A DNA stretch of 64,000 nucleotides from Streptomyces sp. NBC_00523 (GTDB taxonomy: Bacteria > Actinomycetota > Actinomycetes > Streptomycetales > Streptomycetaceae), in NCBI RefSeq assembly GCF_036346615.1, contig NZ_CP107836.1, positions 5,084,001 through 5,148,000 on the forward strand, written 5' to 3'. Every line of letters starts with the position of its first letter. The stretch's first letter is position 1. The notes below the pieces were generated by a model that did not search any database, was not told the DNA's origin, and was given only the letters and a program-made list of their open reading frames with translations. The translations under genes were made by a program, and so were the position numbers. Of this stretch, positions 17,814 to 27,645 are shown in pieces.

Positions 17814-17843
17814 GAGGGCCGCACTCGGCGAGGTGCGGCCCTC
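17814..17843 (+). terminator. Terminator of the toxin-antitoxin operon
   Basis: A perfect 11-bp stem (17814-17824 with 17833-17843, loop TCGGCGAG) begins 7 nt after the toxin stop codon. Confidence 0.85.
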
Positions 17844-17895
17844 GGTGCTTTACGCCGGCGGCCCTCCGGCTGCGGCATACGCCCGCGCATACGCG

Positions 17896-17935
17896 AAGAC
17901 CCCGACCTCAGTGTTTCCACTGACGGCGGGGTCTT
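17896..17935. terminator. Terminator hairpin between the toxin gene and tRNA-Arg
   Basis: Outer arms AAGACCCC/GGGGTCTT (17896-17903, 17928-17935) and inner arms TCAGTG/CACTGA form one long hairpin with a TTTC loop. On the plus strand it is followed by Ts, and on the minus strand it lies 19 nt past the 3' end of the tRNA, so it can serve both. Confidence 0.75.
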
Positions 17936-17954
17936 TTCGGCACTTCCTGCGAAG

Positions 17955-18026
17955 TGCCCCCGGCAGGATTCGAACCTGCGCACCCGGCTCCGGAGGCCGA
18001 TGCTCTATCCCCTGAGCTACGGGGGC
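17955..18026 (-). tRNA. tRNA-Arg (anticodon CCG)
   Basis: A full cloverleaf of 72 nt reads on the minus strand: acceptor GCCCCCG/CGGGGGC with discriminator A, D-arm GCTC/GAGC, anticodon stem TCGGC/GCCGG around loop CTCCGGA (anticodon CCG, reading CGG codons), a 4-nt variable loop, and T-arm GCAGG-TTCGAAT-CCTGC. CCA is not encoded. Its 3' end faces the toxin-antitoxin and arsenic genes. tRNA genes are common integration sites in Streptomyces, but I found no second copy of the tRNA 3' end in the window. Confidence 0.97.
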
Positions 18027-18209
18027 GTATCGCTGTGCTGCTCTGCGACGGGTGAAACACTACCAGCTCCGACGGGGTGCCCGTGAACAGGTATTCCGCG
18101 TCATCGCGTGACGGTGCGCGCCCCCTCGTACACACATCCGGCCATCCTTATGGGGGCTCCTCCGGGGGCGGAAGTGGGCAAAACCCGGACGCAGCCCCTC
18201 CGGCGCGCC

Positions 18210-18224
18210 TACTCTCGAAGGGTG
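18210..18224 (+). promoter_or_regulatory. Leaderless-type -10 box of the response regulator gene
   Basis: TACTCT (18210-18215) ends 6 nt before the GTG start at 18222, the normal distance from a -10 box to the first transcribed base. The message should begin at the GTG, without a ribosome site. Confidence 0.5.
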
Positions 18225-18641
18225 TCTGGGGCATGCGGCCGCGTGCTTGTTGTCGACGACAACAAGGTCATCCGGCAGTTGATCAGGGTCAACCTCGAGC
18301 TGGAGGGCTTCGAGGTCGTGACCGCGGGCGATGGTGCCGAGTGTCTGGATCTCGTGCACCGGGTCCGCCCCGACGTGATCACGCTCGATGTGGTCATGCC
18401 GCGGCTCGACGGTCTCCAGACCGCCACCCGGCTGCGGTCCGACCCGCGCACCCGGCATCTGCCGCTCGCGATCGTCAGCGCGTGCACGCCGTACGAGGTG
18501 GACAACGGGGTCGCCGCCGGGGTCGACGCGTTCCTCGCCAAGCCCTTCGAGCCGACCGAGCTGGTACGGCTCGTGCGCCGACTGATGGAGCGCGGCCGGA
18601 CGGCCGCGCTCGACGGGCGGGCGGAGAGCGCCGCGGGCTGA
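18222..18641 (+). CDS. Single-domain response regulator (CheY-like)
   Basis: A 139-aa receiver domain with no output domain. The phosphorylation site is complete: Asp12/Asp13 in 'VVDDN', phosphoacceptor Asp56 in 'ITLDVVMP', Ser86 and Lys107 in 'AKPFEP'. Output must come through protein contact. No kinase is adjacent; the orphan sensor kinase at 4032-5339 is a distant candidate only by default. The GTG at 18222 was chosen because a -10 box lies 6 nt upstream; the frame upstream overlaps the promoter region of the divergent tRNA. Conserved next to nrtL-lysA in streptomycetes as I recall. Confidence 0.87.
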   Translation: MSGACGRVLVVDDNKVIRQLIRVNLELEGFEVVTAGDGAECLDLVHRVRPDVITLDVVMPRLDGLQTATRLRSDPRTRHLPLAIVSACTPYEVDNGVAAGVDAFLAKPFEPTELVRLVRRLMERGRTAALDGRAESAAG

Positions 18642-18684
18642 CCGCATGGCGAAACCGGTTCGCGAAGGGCCCCCCTCCCTCCCC

Positions 18685-18699
18685 TACGCTTGTGCCGTG
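18685..18699 (+). promoter_or_regulatory. Leaderless-type -10 box of nrtL
   Basis: TACGCT (18685-18690) ends 6 nt before the GTG at 18697, the same geometry as the preceding gene. No Shine-Dalgarno sequence is seen. Confidence 0.5.
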
Positions 18700-19767
18700 A
18701 CCCCCGTCGATCTCTCCACGACCGTGCTGCACGCCGTGCGCCGCGCGGTCCGCGAGGACGCCCTGCGCGCGCCCGTGCCCGCGCGCGTGCGGGTGGAGAG
18801 GACCCGGCCCGGCGGGCGCGGCGACTACGCCAGCGCCGTCGCGCTCCAGCTCGCCGGACCCGCAGGGCTCGCCGCCCGCGAGGTCGCCGAGATCCTGCGC
18901 GACCGGCTCGCCGGAGCCCCCGGAGTCGCCGGGGTCGAGATCACCGGACCCGGCTTCCTCAACTTCACGCTCGACGCCGCCACCGGCGCCGCCGCCCACC
19001 GCGACCTCGTCCACCGGGTGCGGGAGCAGGGGGAGCGGTACGGGTACGGGGACGCCCTCGCCGGACAGCGGCTGCGGCTCGTCCACGCCCGCGAGGTCCG
19101 GGCCGCCGTCACCGCCGACGCCGTCCGCCGCCTCCTGGCCGCCCAGGGCGCCGACGTACACCTCGGCTGCGAGGGCGCACCGGACCCGGACTGGACGCGG
19201 CTCGGGGTGAGCGTCGGATCCCGGGAGGCGGTGGCGGTCGCCTCCATACGGCCCGTCCCCGCCGGCGACACCGCCGCCGGACTGCTCACCCGGCTCGGCC
19301 CCGACGCCGCCCGCTGGGGTCTGCTCCGGGCCGCCGGGCACGACCGCGCCCCCCTGGGGAGCGAGCTGATCGCGCAGACCGAGGCCAACGCCCTCTTCCG
19401 GGTGCGTTACGCCCACGCCCGCGCCCTTGCAGTCGGCCGGGAGGCGGCCCGGCTCGGGATCGCCGTCGCCGGGCCCGGCGAGGACATCGACGCGACCGGG
19501 GCGGCCGACCTGCTCACGCTGCTCGACGCGCACCCCGCCGTACTCGCGGGCGCAGCCCGCCACCGCGCCCCCGACCGGCTCGCCCGGCACCTCGACGCGG
19601 TCGCGGCCGCCTTCTTCGACGTCCACGACGCCGCCCCACCGCTCCCCGTCGGGGACGAGAAACCCTCGGCCGCCCACCGCTCCCGGACGGCCCTCGCCGA
19701 AGCCGCCGGGACGGTGCTGGCCGGCGGCCTGTCCCTGCTCGGCGTCAGCGCGCCCGAACACCTCTGA
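18697..19767 (+). CDS. nrtL: ArgS-related anticodon-binding protein NrtL
   Basis: A 356-aa relative of arginyl-tRNA synthetase that has lost aminoacylation: the N-terminal ArgRS additional domain is kept (about residues 1-105, 'GPGFLNFTL'), and the C-terminal DALR-type helical anticodon-binding domain is kept ('YAHARALAVGREAARLG', near residue 245 onwards), but the HIGH and KMSKS signature region is missing or degraded ('RLRLVHAREVRAAVTADAVRR' region). It lies between a response regulator and lysA, 25 nt before lysA. In corynebacteria a true argS precedes lysA in the same operon, so this looks like a decayed or repurposed argS copy kept in place. A role in arginine or lysine sensing is a guess. 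Confidence 0.85.
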   Translation: MTPVDLSTTVLHAVRRAVREDALRAPVPARVRVERTRPGGRGDYASAVALQLAGPAGLAAREVAEILRDRLAGAPGVAGVEITGPGFLNFTLDAATGAAAHRDLVHRVREQGERYGYGDALAGQRLRLVHAREVRAAVTADAVRRLLAAQGADVHLGCEGAPDPDWTRLGVSVGSREAVAVASIRPVPAGDTAAGLLTRLGPDAARWGLLRAAGHDRAPLGSELIAQTEANALFRVRYAHARALAVGREAARLGIAVAGPGEDIDATGAADLLTLLDAHPAVLAGAARHRAPDRLARHLDAVAAAFFDVHDAAPPLPVGDEKPSAAHRSRTALAEAAGTVLAGGLSLLGVSAPEHL

Positions 19768-19792
19768 GCACCCTAGAGAGCAGAGCCACACG

Positions 19793-21184
19793 ATGAGCCG
19801 ATCCGCACACCCCGCCGGACCCCGTCACGCCGATGTCATGTCCGAGGGCCACTACCTCGCCCCCGCCGACGACCTCAACGTCCTGGACGAGAAGGTGTGG
19901 TCCCGCACCGTCACCCGCGACGAGCACGGCGCCCTGACCGTCGGCGGGCTCACCGTGTCCCGCCTCGCCGAGGAGTTCGGCACCCCCGCCTACTTCCTGG
20001 ACGAGACCGACTTCCGCGCCCGCTGCCGCGCCTGGTCCGACGCCTTCGGGCCCGGGGCCGACGTCTTCTACGCGGGCAAGGCGTTCCTCTCCCGGGCCGT
20101 CGTGCGCTGGCTCAAGGAGGAGGGGCTCAACCTCGACGTCTGCTCGGCCGGCGAGCTGGCCACCGCGCTCGACGCCGGGATGCCCGCCGAGCGCATCGCC
20201 CTCCACGGCAACAACAAGAGCGTCGAGGAGATCGAGCGCGCCGTCGCGGCGGGCGTCGGACGCATCGTCCTCGACTCCTTCCGGGAGATCGTCCGCGTGG
20301 CCCACGTCGCGCAGAGCCTCGGCAAGCGCCAGCGCGTCCAGATCCGGGTCACCGTCGGCGTCGAGGCGCACACCCACGAGTTCATCGCCACCGCCCACGA
20401 GGACCAGAAGTTCGGCATCGCGCTCGCCGGGGGACAGGCCGCCGAGGCCGTGCGCCGGGCGCTCACCCTGGACGGGCTCGAACTCGTCGGCATCCACTCC
20501 CACATCGGGTCCCAGATCTTCGACATGGCCGGCTTCGAGGTCTCCGCCCGCCGCGTCGTGCAGCTGCTCGCCGAGGTGCGCGACGAGCACGGCGTCGAAC
20601 TGCCCGAGATCGACCTCGGCGGCGGCCTCGGCATCGCGTACACCTCCGAGGACGACCCGCGCGAACCGCACGAGATCGCCAAGTCGCTCGGCGACATCGT
20701 GACCCGCGAGTGCGAGTCCGCCGGGCTCGCCACCCCCCGCATCTCCGTGGAGCCCGGCCGCGCCATCGTCGGCCCGACCGCCTTCACGCTGTACGAGGTC
20801 GGCACGATCAAGCCGCTGGAGGGCCTGCGCACCTACGTGAGCGTGGACGGCGGCATGTCGGACAACATCCGGACCGCGCTGTACGACGCCGAGTACAGCG
20901 TCGCGCTCGCCTCGCGGACCTCGGACGCCGAACCGATGCTCGTCCGGGTCGTCGGCAAGCACTGCGAGAGCGGCGACATCGTGGTCAAGGACGCCTTCCT
21001 GCCGGCGGACCTGGCCCCCGGCGACCTGATCGCCGTGCCCGCCACCGGCGCGTACTGCCGCTCCATGGCGAGCAACTACAACCACGCCCTGCGCCCGCCG
21101 GTCGTCGCCGTGCGGGACGGGGAGGCGCGGGTGATCGTCCGGCGCGAGACGGAGGAAGATCTCCTGCGTCTCGACGTCGGCTGA
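19793..21184 (+). CDS. lysA: Diaminopimelate decarboxylase
   Basis: PLP fold-type III decarboxylase of 463 aa that turns meso-diaminopimelate into lysine, the last step of lysine synthesis. PLP Lys96 is in 'FYAGKAF', the phosphate-binding 'DLGGGLG' loop is present, and the catalytic Cys motif 'CESGD' from the partner subunit is intact. ATG at 19793; the ribosome site (AGAGAG) is weak. Co-directional with nrtL (25 nt) and followed by a strong hairpin that separates it from hom-thrC. Confidence 0.96.
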   Translation: MSRSAHPAGPRHADVMSEGHYLAPADDLNVLDEKVWSRTVTRDEHGALTVGGLTVSRLAEEFGTPAYFLDETDFRARCRAWSDAFGPGADVFYAGKAFLSRAVVRWLKEEGLNLDVCSAGELATALDAGMPAERIALHGNNKSVEEIERAVAAGVGRIVLDSFREIVRVAHVAQSLGKRQRVQIRVTVGVEAHTHEFIATAHEDQKFGIALAGGQAAEAVRRALTLDGLELVGIHSHIGSQIFDMAGFEVSARRVVQLLAEVRDEHGVELPEIDLGGGLGIAYTSEDDPREPHEIAKSLGDIVTRECESAGLATPRISVEPGRAIVGPTAFTLYEVGTIKPLEGLRTYVSVDGGMSDNIRTALYDAEYSVALASRTSDAEPMLVRVVGKHCESGDIVVKDAFLPADLAPGDLIAVPATGAYCRSMASNYNHALRPPVVAVRDGEARVIVRRETEEDLLRLDVG

Positions 21185-21234
21185 TGACGTATTTCCGGGG
21201 GCGTACCACGCTGTCCCCATAAACATCTCAGGAT

Positions 21235-21263
21235 CCGGACGGGTGGCGGGAACACCCGTCCGG
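21235..21263 (+). terminator. Terminator between lysA and hom
   Basis: A perfect 11-bp stem (21235-21245 with 21253-21263, loop GCGGGAA). It ends 46 nt before the hom start codon, so the hom promoter must lie in or just after it. Confidence 0.8.
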
Positions 21264-21309
21264 TGAGTGAGACTGGTCCGTACTACAGGTGTAAAGGAAA
21301 CGAGGTCGG

Positions 21310-22620
21310 ATGATGCGTACGCGTCCGCTGAAGGTGGCGCTGCTGGGCTGTGGTGTGGTCGGCTCAGAGGTGGCGCGCATCATGACGACGCACGCCGACG
21401 ACCTCGCCGCGCGCATCGGCGCGCCGGTGGAGCTCGCGGGTGTCGCCGTCCGCCGTCCCTCCAAGGTGCGCGAGGGCATCGACCCCGCCCTGATCACCAC
21501 GGACGCGACCGCCCTCGTCAAACGCGGCGACATCGACGTGGTCATCGAGGTCATCGGCGGCATCGAGCCCGCCCGCACGCTGATCAGGACCGCCTTCGAG
21601 CACGGCGCGAGCGTCGTCTCCGCCAACAAGGCCCTGCTCGCCGAGGACGGCGCCGCCCTGTACGCCGCCGCCGAGCAGCACGGCCGGGACCTCTATTACG
21701 AGGCCGCCGTGGCCGGTGCCATCCCGCTCGTACGACCGCTGCGCGAGTCCCTGGCCGGCGACAAGGTCAACCGGGTGCTCGGCATCGTCAACGGCACCAC
21801 CAACTTCATCCTCGACAAGATGGACACCAGCGGCGCCGGCTACTCCGAGGCGCTGGACGAGGCCACCGCACTCGGTTACGCGGAGGCCGACCCCACCGCC
21901 GACGTGGAGGGCTTCGACGCCGCCGCGAAGGCCGCGATCCTCGCCGGGATCGCCTTCCACACCCGGGTCCGCATCGGCGACGTGCACCGCGAGGGCATCA
22001 CCGAGGTCACCGCCGCCGACATCGCGTCCGCCCGCCGCATGGGCTGCACCGTCAAGCTCCTCGCCATCTGCGAGCGCGCCGCCGACGGCGCGTCCGTCAC
22101 GGCCCGCGTGCACCCCGCGATGATCCCGCTGAGCCACCCGCTCGCCTCGGTCCGCGAGGCGTACAACGCGGTGTTCGTGGAGGCAGAGGCGGCCGGGCAG
22201 CTGATGTTCTACGGCCCCGGCGCGGGCGGGGCGCCCACCGCGTCCGCGGTCCTCGGCGACCTCGTGGCCGTCTGCCGCAACAAGCTCAACGAGGCCCCCG
22301 GGCCCGGCGAGTCCGCGTACACGCGCCTGCCGGTGAGCCCCATGGGCGACGTCGTCACGCGGTACCACATCAGCCTCGACGTGGCCGACAAGCCGGGCGT
22401 GCTCGCCCAGGTCGCGACGGTCTTCGCCGACCAGGGCGTATCCATCGATACGGTCCGCCAGCAGAGCCGGCCGGACAGTCAGGAAACCGACGGCGAGGCA
22501 TCGCTCGTCGTCGTCACCCACCGCGCGCCCGACGCCGCCCTCTCCGGGACCGTCGAGGCGCTGCGCAAGCTCGACACCGTGCGCGGTGTCGCCAGCATCA
22601 TGCGTGTTGAAGGGGAGTAA
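21310..22620 (+). CDS. hom: Homoserine dehydrogenase (ACT-domain form)
   Basis: NAD(P)-dependent reduction of aspartate semialdehyde to homoserine, the branch to threonine and methionine; 436 aa. The nucleotide loop 'LLGCGVVGSEV' is at residues 11-21, the catalytic region 'DVEGFDAAAKAAIL' is complete, and a C-terminal ACT domain (from about residue 350, 'YHISLDVADKPGVLAQV') suggests feedback by threonine. It starts with two ATG codons in a row; the first has an AAAGGA/GAGG site upstream. thrC follows after 6 nt, so hom-thrC is an operon. Confidence 0.96.
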   Translation: MMRTRPLKVALLGCGVVGSEVARIMTTHADDLAARIGAPVELAGVAVRRPSKVREGIDPALITTDATALVKRGDIDVVIEVIGGIEPARTLIRTAFEHGASVVSANKALLAEDGAALYAAAEQHGRDLYYEAAVAGAIPLVRPLRESLAGDKVNRVLGIVNGTTNFILDKMDTSGAGYSEALDEATALGYAEADPTADVEGFDAAAKAAILAGIAFHTRVRIGDVHREGITEVTAADIASARRMGCTVKLLAICERAADGASVTARVHPAMIPLSHPLASVREAYNAVFVEAEAAGQLMFYGPGAGGAPTASAVLGDLVAVCRNKLNEAPGPGESAYTRLPVSPMGDVVTRYHISLDVADKPGVLAQVATVFADQGVSIDTVRQQSRPDSQETDGEASLVVVTHRAPDAALSGTVEALRKLDTVRGVASIMRVEGE

Positions 22621-22626
22621 GGACCC

Positions 22627-23697
22627 ATGACCACCAAGGGCACCCACCAGTGGCGCGGCATCATCGAGGAGTACCGGGACCGTCTCCCGGTCACGAGCAC
22701 GACGCCGGTCGTCACGCTCCGTGAGGGAGGTACGCCGCTCGTCCCCGCTCAGGTCCTCTCCGAGCGCACGGGCTGCGAGGTGCACCTCAAGGTCGAGGGC
22801 GCCAACCCCACCGGGTCCTTCAAGGACCGCGGCATGACCATGGCCATCACCCGGGCCAAGGAAGAGGGCGCGCAGGCCGTCATCTGCGCCTCCACCGGCA
22901 ACACCTCCGCCTCGGCCGCCGCCTACGCGGTCCGGGCCGGGATGGTCTGCGCGGTCCTCGTACCGCAGGGCAAGATCGCGCTCGGCAAGATGGGCCAGGC
23001 GCTCGTGCACGGCGCCAAGATCCTCCAGGTCGACGGCAACTTCGACGACTGCCTCACGCTGGCCCGCTCGCTCTCGGACAACTACCCGGTCGCGCTGGTC
23101 AATTCGGTCAACCCGGTCCGTATCGAGGGCCAGAAGACCGCCGCGTTCGAGATCGTCGACGCGCTCGGCGACGCCCCGGACATCCACGTCCTCCCGGTCG
23201 GCAACGCGGGCAACATCACCGCGTACTGGAAGGGCTACACCGAGTACGCCGGGGACGGCATGGCGGCGCACAAGCCGCGCATGTGGGGCTTCCAGGCGTC
23301 CGGCTCGGCGCCCATCGTGCGCGGCGAGGTCGTCAAGGACCCGTCGACCATCGCGACCGCGATCCGGATCGGCAACCCGGCCTCCTGGAACTACGCGCTC
23401 GCCGCGCGGGACGAGTCGGGTGGCTTCATCGACGAGGTCACGGACCGTCAGATCCTGTCCGCGTACCGGCTGTTGGCCTCCCAGGAGGGCGTCTTCGTGG
23501 AGCCCGCCTCGGCCGCGTCCGTCGCCGGTCTCCTCAAGGCCGCCGAGGAGGGCAAGGTCGACCCCGGCCAGCGCATCGTCTGCACGGTGACCGGCAACGG
23601 CCTCAAGGACCCCGACTGGGCCGTCGCGGGCGCCCCGCAGCCCGTCACCGTCCCGGTCGACGCGGCCGCCGCCGCCGAGAAGCTGGGCCTGGCGTAA
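22627..23697 (+). CDS. thrC: Threonine synthase
   Basis: PLP enzyme of 356 aa that converts O-phosphohomoserine to threonine. The PLP lysine is Lys66 in 'PTGSFKDRGM', the phosphate loop is 'STGNTSA', and the length matches the short class of threonine synthase. ATG 6 nt after the hom stop with an AAGGA site. It is the last gene of this transcript; two terminator hairpins follow before thrB. Confidence 0.97.
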   Translation: MTTKGTHQWRGIIEEYRDRLPVTSTTPVVTLREGGTPLVPAQVLSERTGCEVHLKVEGANPTGSFKDRGMTMAITRAKEEGAQAVICASTGNTSASAAAYAVRAGMVCAVLVPQGKIALGKMGQALVHGAKILQVDGNFDDCLTLARSLSDNYPVALVNSVNPVRIEGQKTAAFEIVDALGDAPDIHVLPVGNAGNITAYWKGYTEYAGDGMAAHKPRMWGFQASGSAPIVRGEVVKDPSTIATAIRIGNPASWNYALAARDESGGFIDEVTDRQILSAYRLLASQEGVFVEPASAASVAGLLKAAEEGKVDPGQRIVCTVTGNGLKDPDWAVAGAPQPVTVPVDAAAAAEKLGLA

Positions 23698-23713
23698 CCA
23701 CGTAACGCCTCAC

Positions 23714-23788
23714 CCCCCGGGCCGGTCCGGACGACGGCCCGGGGGACCGCGCGACGACTCGTCAGAAAGGGCTCCTACCGGCCCTTTC
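23714..23788 (+). terminator. Two terminators between thrC and thrB
   Basis: A perfect 10-bp stem (23714-23723 with 23736-23745, loop 12 nt) is followed by a perfect 8-bp stem (23765-23772 with 23781-23788, loop 8 nt). They separate thrC from thrB, so thrB needs its own promoter in 23789-23996, where I see no clear -35/-10 pair beyond the AT-richer CTTCGATAAGC stretch near 23864. Confidence 0.8.
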
Positions 23789-23996
23789 CGGCAACAAGAG
23801 CGCACCGCGGGCGTGCGACACGCATCGTGCGCCTCCCGTGCGCCCTATGTCGCCACAGAACCTTCCTTCGATAAGCTGTACCCCATCCACCCCGCCGCAT
23901 CTGCCGGGGTGCCCCGGGCCGTTGCGGCTCCCCCGAAGAACCCCCGCCCGCAGCCCCCGGAATCCCCGCCGCCTCACAAGGAGAGTCGTCACAGCG

Positions 23997-24914
23997 ATGG
24001 CCGGTCCCGCCTTCCGAGCCGCCGCCGTCCGGGTGCGCGTCCCCGCGACCAGCGCCAACCTGGGCCCCGGTTTCGACGCCCTCGGCCTGTCGCTCGGCCT
24101 GTACGACGACGTCGTCGTCCGCGTCGCCGACTCCGGACTGCACATCGACATCGCCGGTGAGGGCGCGGACACCCTGCCCCGCGACGAGAAGCACCTGCTC
24201 GTACGGTCCCTGCGCACCGCCTTCGACCTGCTCGGCGGACAGCCGCGCGGCCTGGAGATCGTCTGCGCCAACCGCATCCCGCACGGACGCGGCCTCGGCT
24301 CCTCCTCCGCCGCCATCTGCGCCGGAATCGTCGCCGCCCGCGCCGTGACGACCGGCGGTGACGCCCGGCTGGACGACGCCGCGCTGCTGGAGCTCGCCAC
24401 GGAGATCGAGGGCCACCCCGACAACGTCGCGGCCTGCCTGCTCGGCGGATTCACGCTCGCCTGGATGGACGGCGCCTCCGCCCGCGCGATCAGGATGGAC
24501 CCCGCTGATTCCATCGTTCCGGTGGTCTTCGTCCCCGGCAAGCCGGTGCTCACCGAAACCGCCCGCGGACTCCTGCCGCGCACCGTCCCGCACGTCGACG
24601 CCGCGTTCAACGCCGGCCGTGCCGCCCTCCTCGTCGAGGCCCTGACCAGGCGCCCCGAGCTGCTGCTCACGGCCACCGAGGACCGGCTGCACCAGGACTA
24701 CCGCGCGCCCGCCATGGCCGAGAGCCTCGAACTCGTCGGCCGGCTGCGCGCCGAGGGCGTCCCCGCGGTCATCTCCGGCGCGGGACCGACGGTGCTGGCC
24801 CTGGCCGGGGACGGCGACGCCGACAAGGTCGCCCGACTGGCGGGCGAGGGCTGGGCGGCCAACCGGCTCGCTCTCGACGCGCAGGGCGCCAGCGTCCTGC
24901 CGCTGGCCTCGTAG
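23997..24914 (+). CDS. thrB: Homoserine kinase
   Basis: GHMP-family kinase of 305 aa that phosphorylates homoserine, feeding threonine synthase. The N-terminal 'VPATSANLGPGFD' block and the ATP loop 'PHGRGLGSSSAAI' are canonical. The ATG at 23997 gives the expected start; AAGGAG lies 13 nt upstream, a little far. It is separated from hom-thrC by two terminators, unlike the contiguous thr operons of many bacteria. Confidence 0.96.
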   Translation: MAGPAFRAAAVRVRVPATSANLGPGFDALGLSLGLYDDVVVRVADSGLHIDIAGEGADTLPRDEKHLLVRSLRTAFDLLGGQPRGLEIVCANRIPHGRGLGSSSAAICAGIVAARAVTTGGDARLDDAALLELATEIEGHPDNVAACLLGGFTLAWMDGASARAIRMDPADSIVPVVFVPGKPVLTETARGLLPRTVPHVDAAFNAGRAALLVEALTRRPELLLTATEDRLHQDYRAPAMAESLELVGRLRAEGVPAVISGAGPTVLALAGDGDADKVARLAGEGWAANRLALDAQGASVLPLAS

Positions 24915-24959
24915 CCCGCGAGGCCACTGGCCGAGAAGTGATTGCCGGTGAGTGAGAGG

Positions 24960-24987
24960 GGGAATGTTTGTTGGAGCCGGTAGTGTT
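24960..24987 (+). promoter_or_regulatory. Possible sigma-R-like promoter upstream of rho
   Basis: GGGAAT (24960-24965) and GTT (24985-24987) are separated by 19 bp, within the reported range for sigma-R promoters (GGAAT-N18/19-GTT). The match is short and could be chance. It lies in a 404-bp leader before rho; the rest of that leader (24988-25318) holds small hairpins and the repeats listed separately, and no convincing short gene. Confidence 0.35.
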
Positions 24988-25070
24988 AATCTCAAGTCTG
25001 CAATCGACGTCCAAGAGGCGCGTTGCTTCGTGTCCCCTTCGGGACCACCATTTCTTCCGGGAGCCTCCCC

Positions 25071-25099
25071 AACTGCCTGAGCAGCCTGCCTGAGCAGTT
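25071..25099 (+). repeat. 12-bp tandem repeat forming a hairpin in the rho leader
   Basis: CTGCCTGAGCAG occurs at 25073-25084 and again at 25086-25097, with one base between copies. The flanks AACTGC and GCAGTT also pair. In RNA this gives alternative hairpins about 220 nt before the rho start codon. Leader structures regulate rho in other bacteria; any such role here is inference. Confidence 0.45.
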
Positions 25100-25318
25100 G
25101 CGAGCACGCTCCGGAACCGGCACGACACCCCTCGCTCGTCCAGGAGTGGGCCGAGCAGGGGGATGCTCGCGCCGGGCACATGCACACCTCATCTCTCCGC
25201 CGTTCCATCCGGCGGACCACCGCCCCGGCACGGGCCGCACCAACCGAGGACCGCAGCCGGACAGCACAACCGGTCGCCGAGCCAGAAGGCCGACGTCCGC
25301 TCCAGGGAAGGACCCTTC

Positions 25319-27346
<2,028 letters not shown>

Positions 27347-27365
27347 TCGTCGCCCTCCGGCAGCA

Positions 27366-27408
27366 CACAGGGCCGCCCCCGCACTTCCGGTGCGGGGGCG
27401 GCCCTGTG
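27366..27408 (+). terminator. Very strong terminator after rho
   Basis: A perfect 19-bp stem (27366-27384 with 27390-27408) closes a 5-nt loop TTCCG, starting 20 nt after the rho stop codon. The remaining gap to the LCP gene (27409-27645) holds its promoter region; I see no other gene there. Confidence 0.92.
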
Positions 27409-27645
27409 CCGTACCCCGTTGCCGTTCCGAGACCTTCACCACACGGGCGCGGCCGCGCGGGACCCCCGTACGACCGTTGTACGGGCCACGAAACCGCAGG
27501 TGAGCGCCGGAATACCGGCCGTTCCCGCGGTCGTGCGGGCCGTTCCGGGGTTCTCGGGGGGTCACAGCGGCCTGTGCCACGCTTCATGTCGCCACCACTG
27601 CACGAGGGGGTACCCGGACAGCAGCCGACCGAACGAGGGAGACCC

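Noticed and set aside
17955..18026. Attachment site of an integrated element
   Set aside because: No integrase and no second copy of the tRNA 3' end could be found in the window.
18697..19767. Functional arginyl-tRNA synthetase
   Set aside because: Only 356 aa, without HIGH or KMSKS motifs; called NrtL instead.
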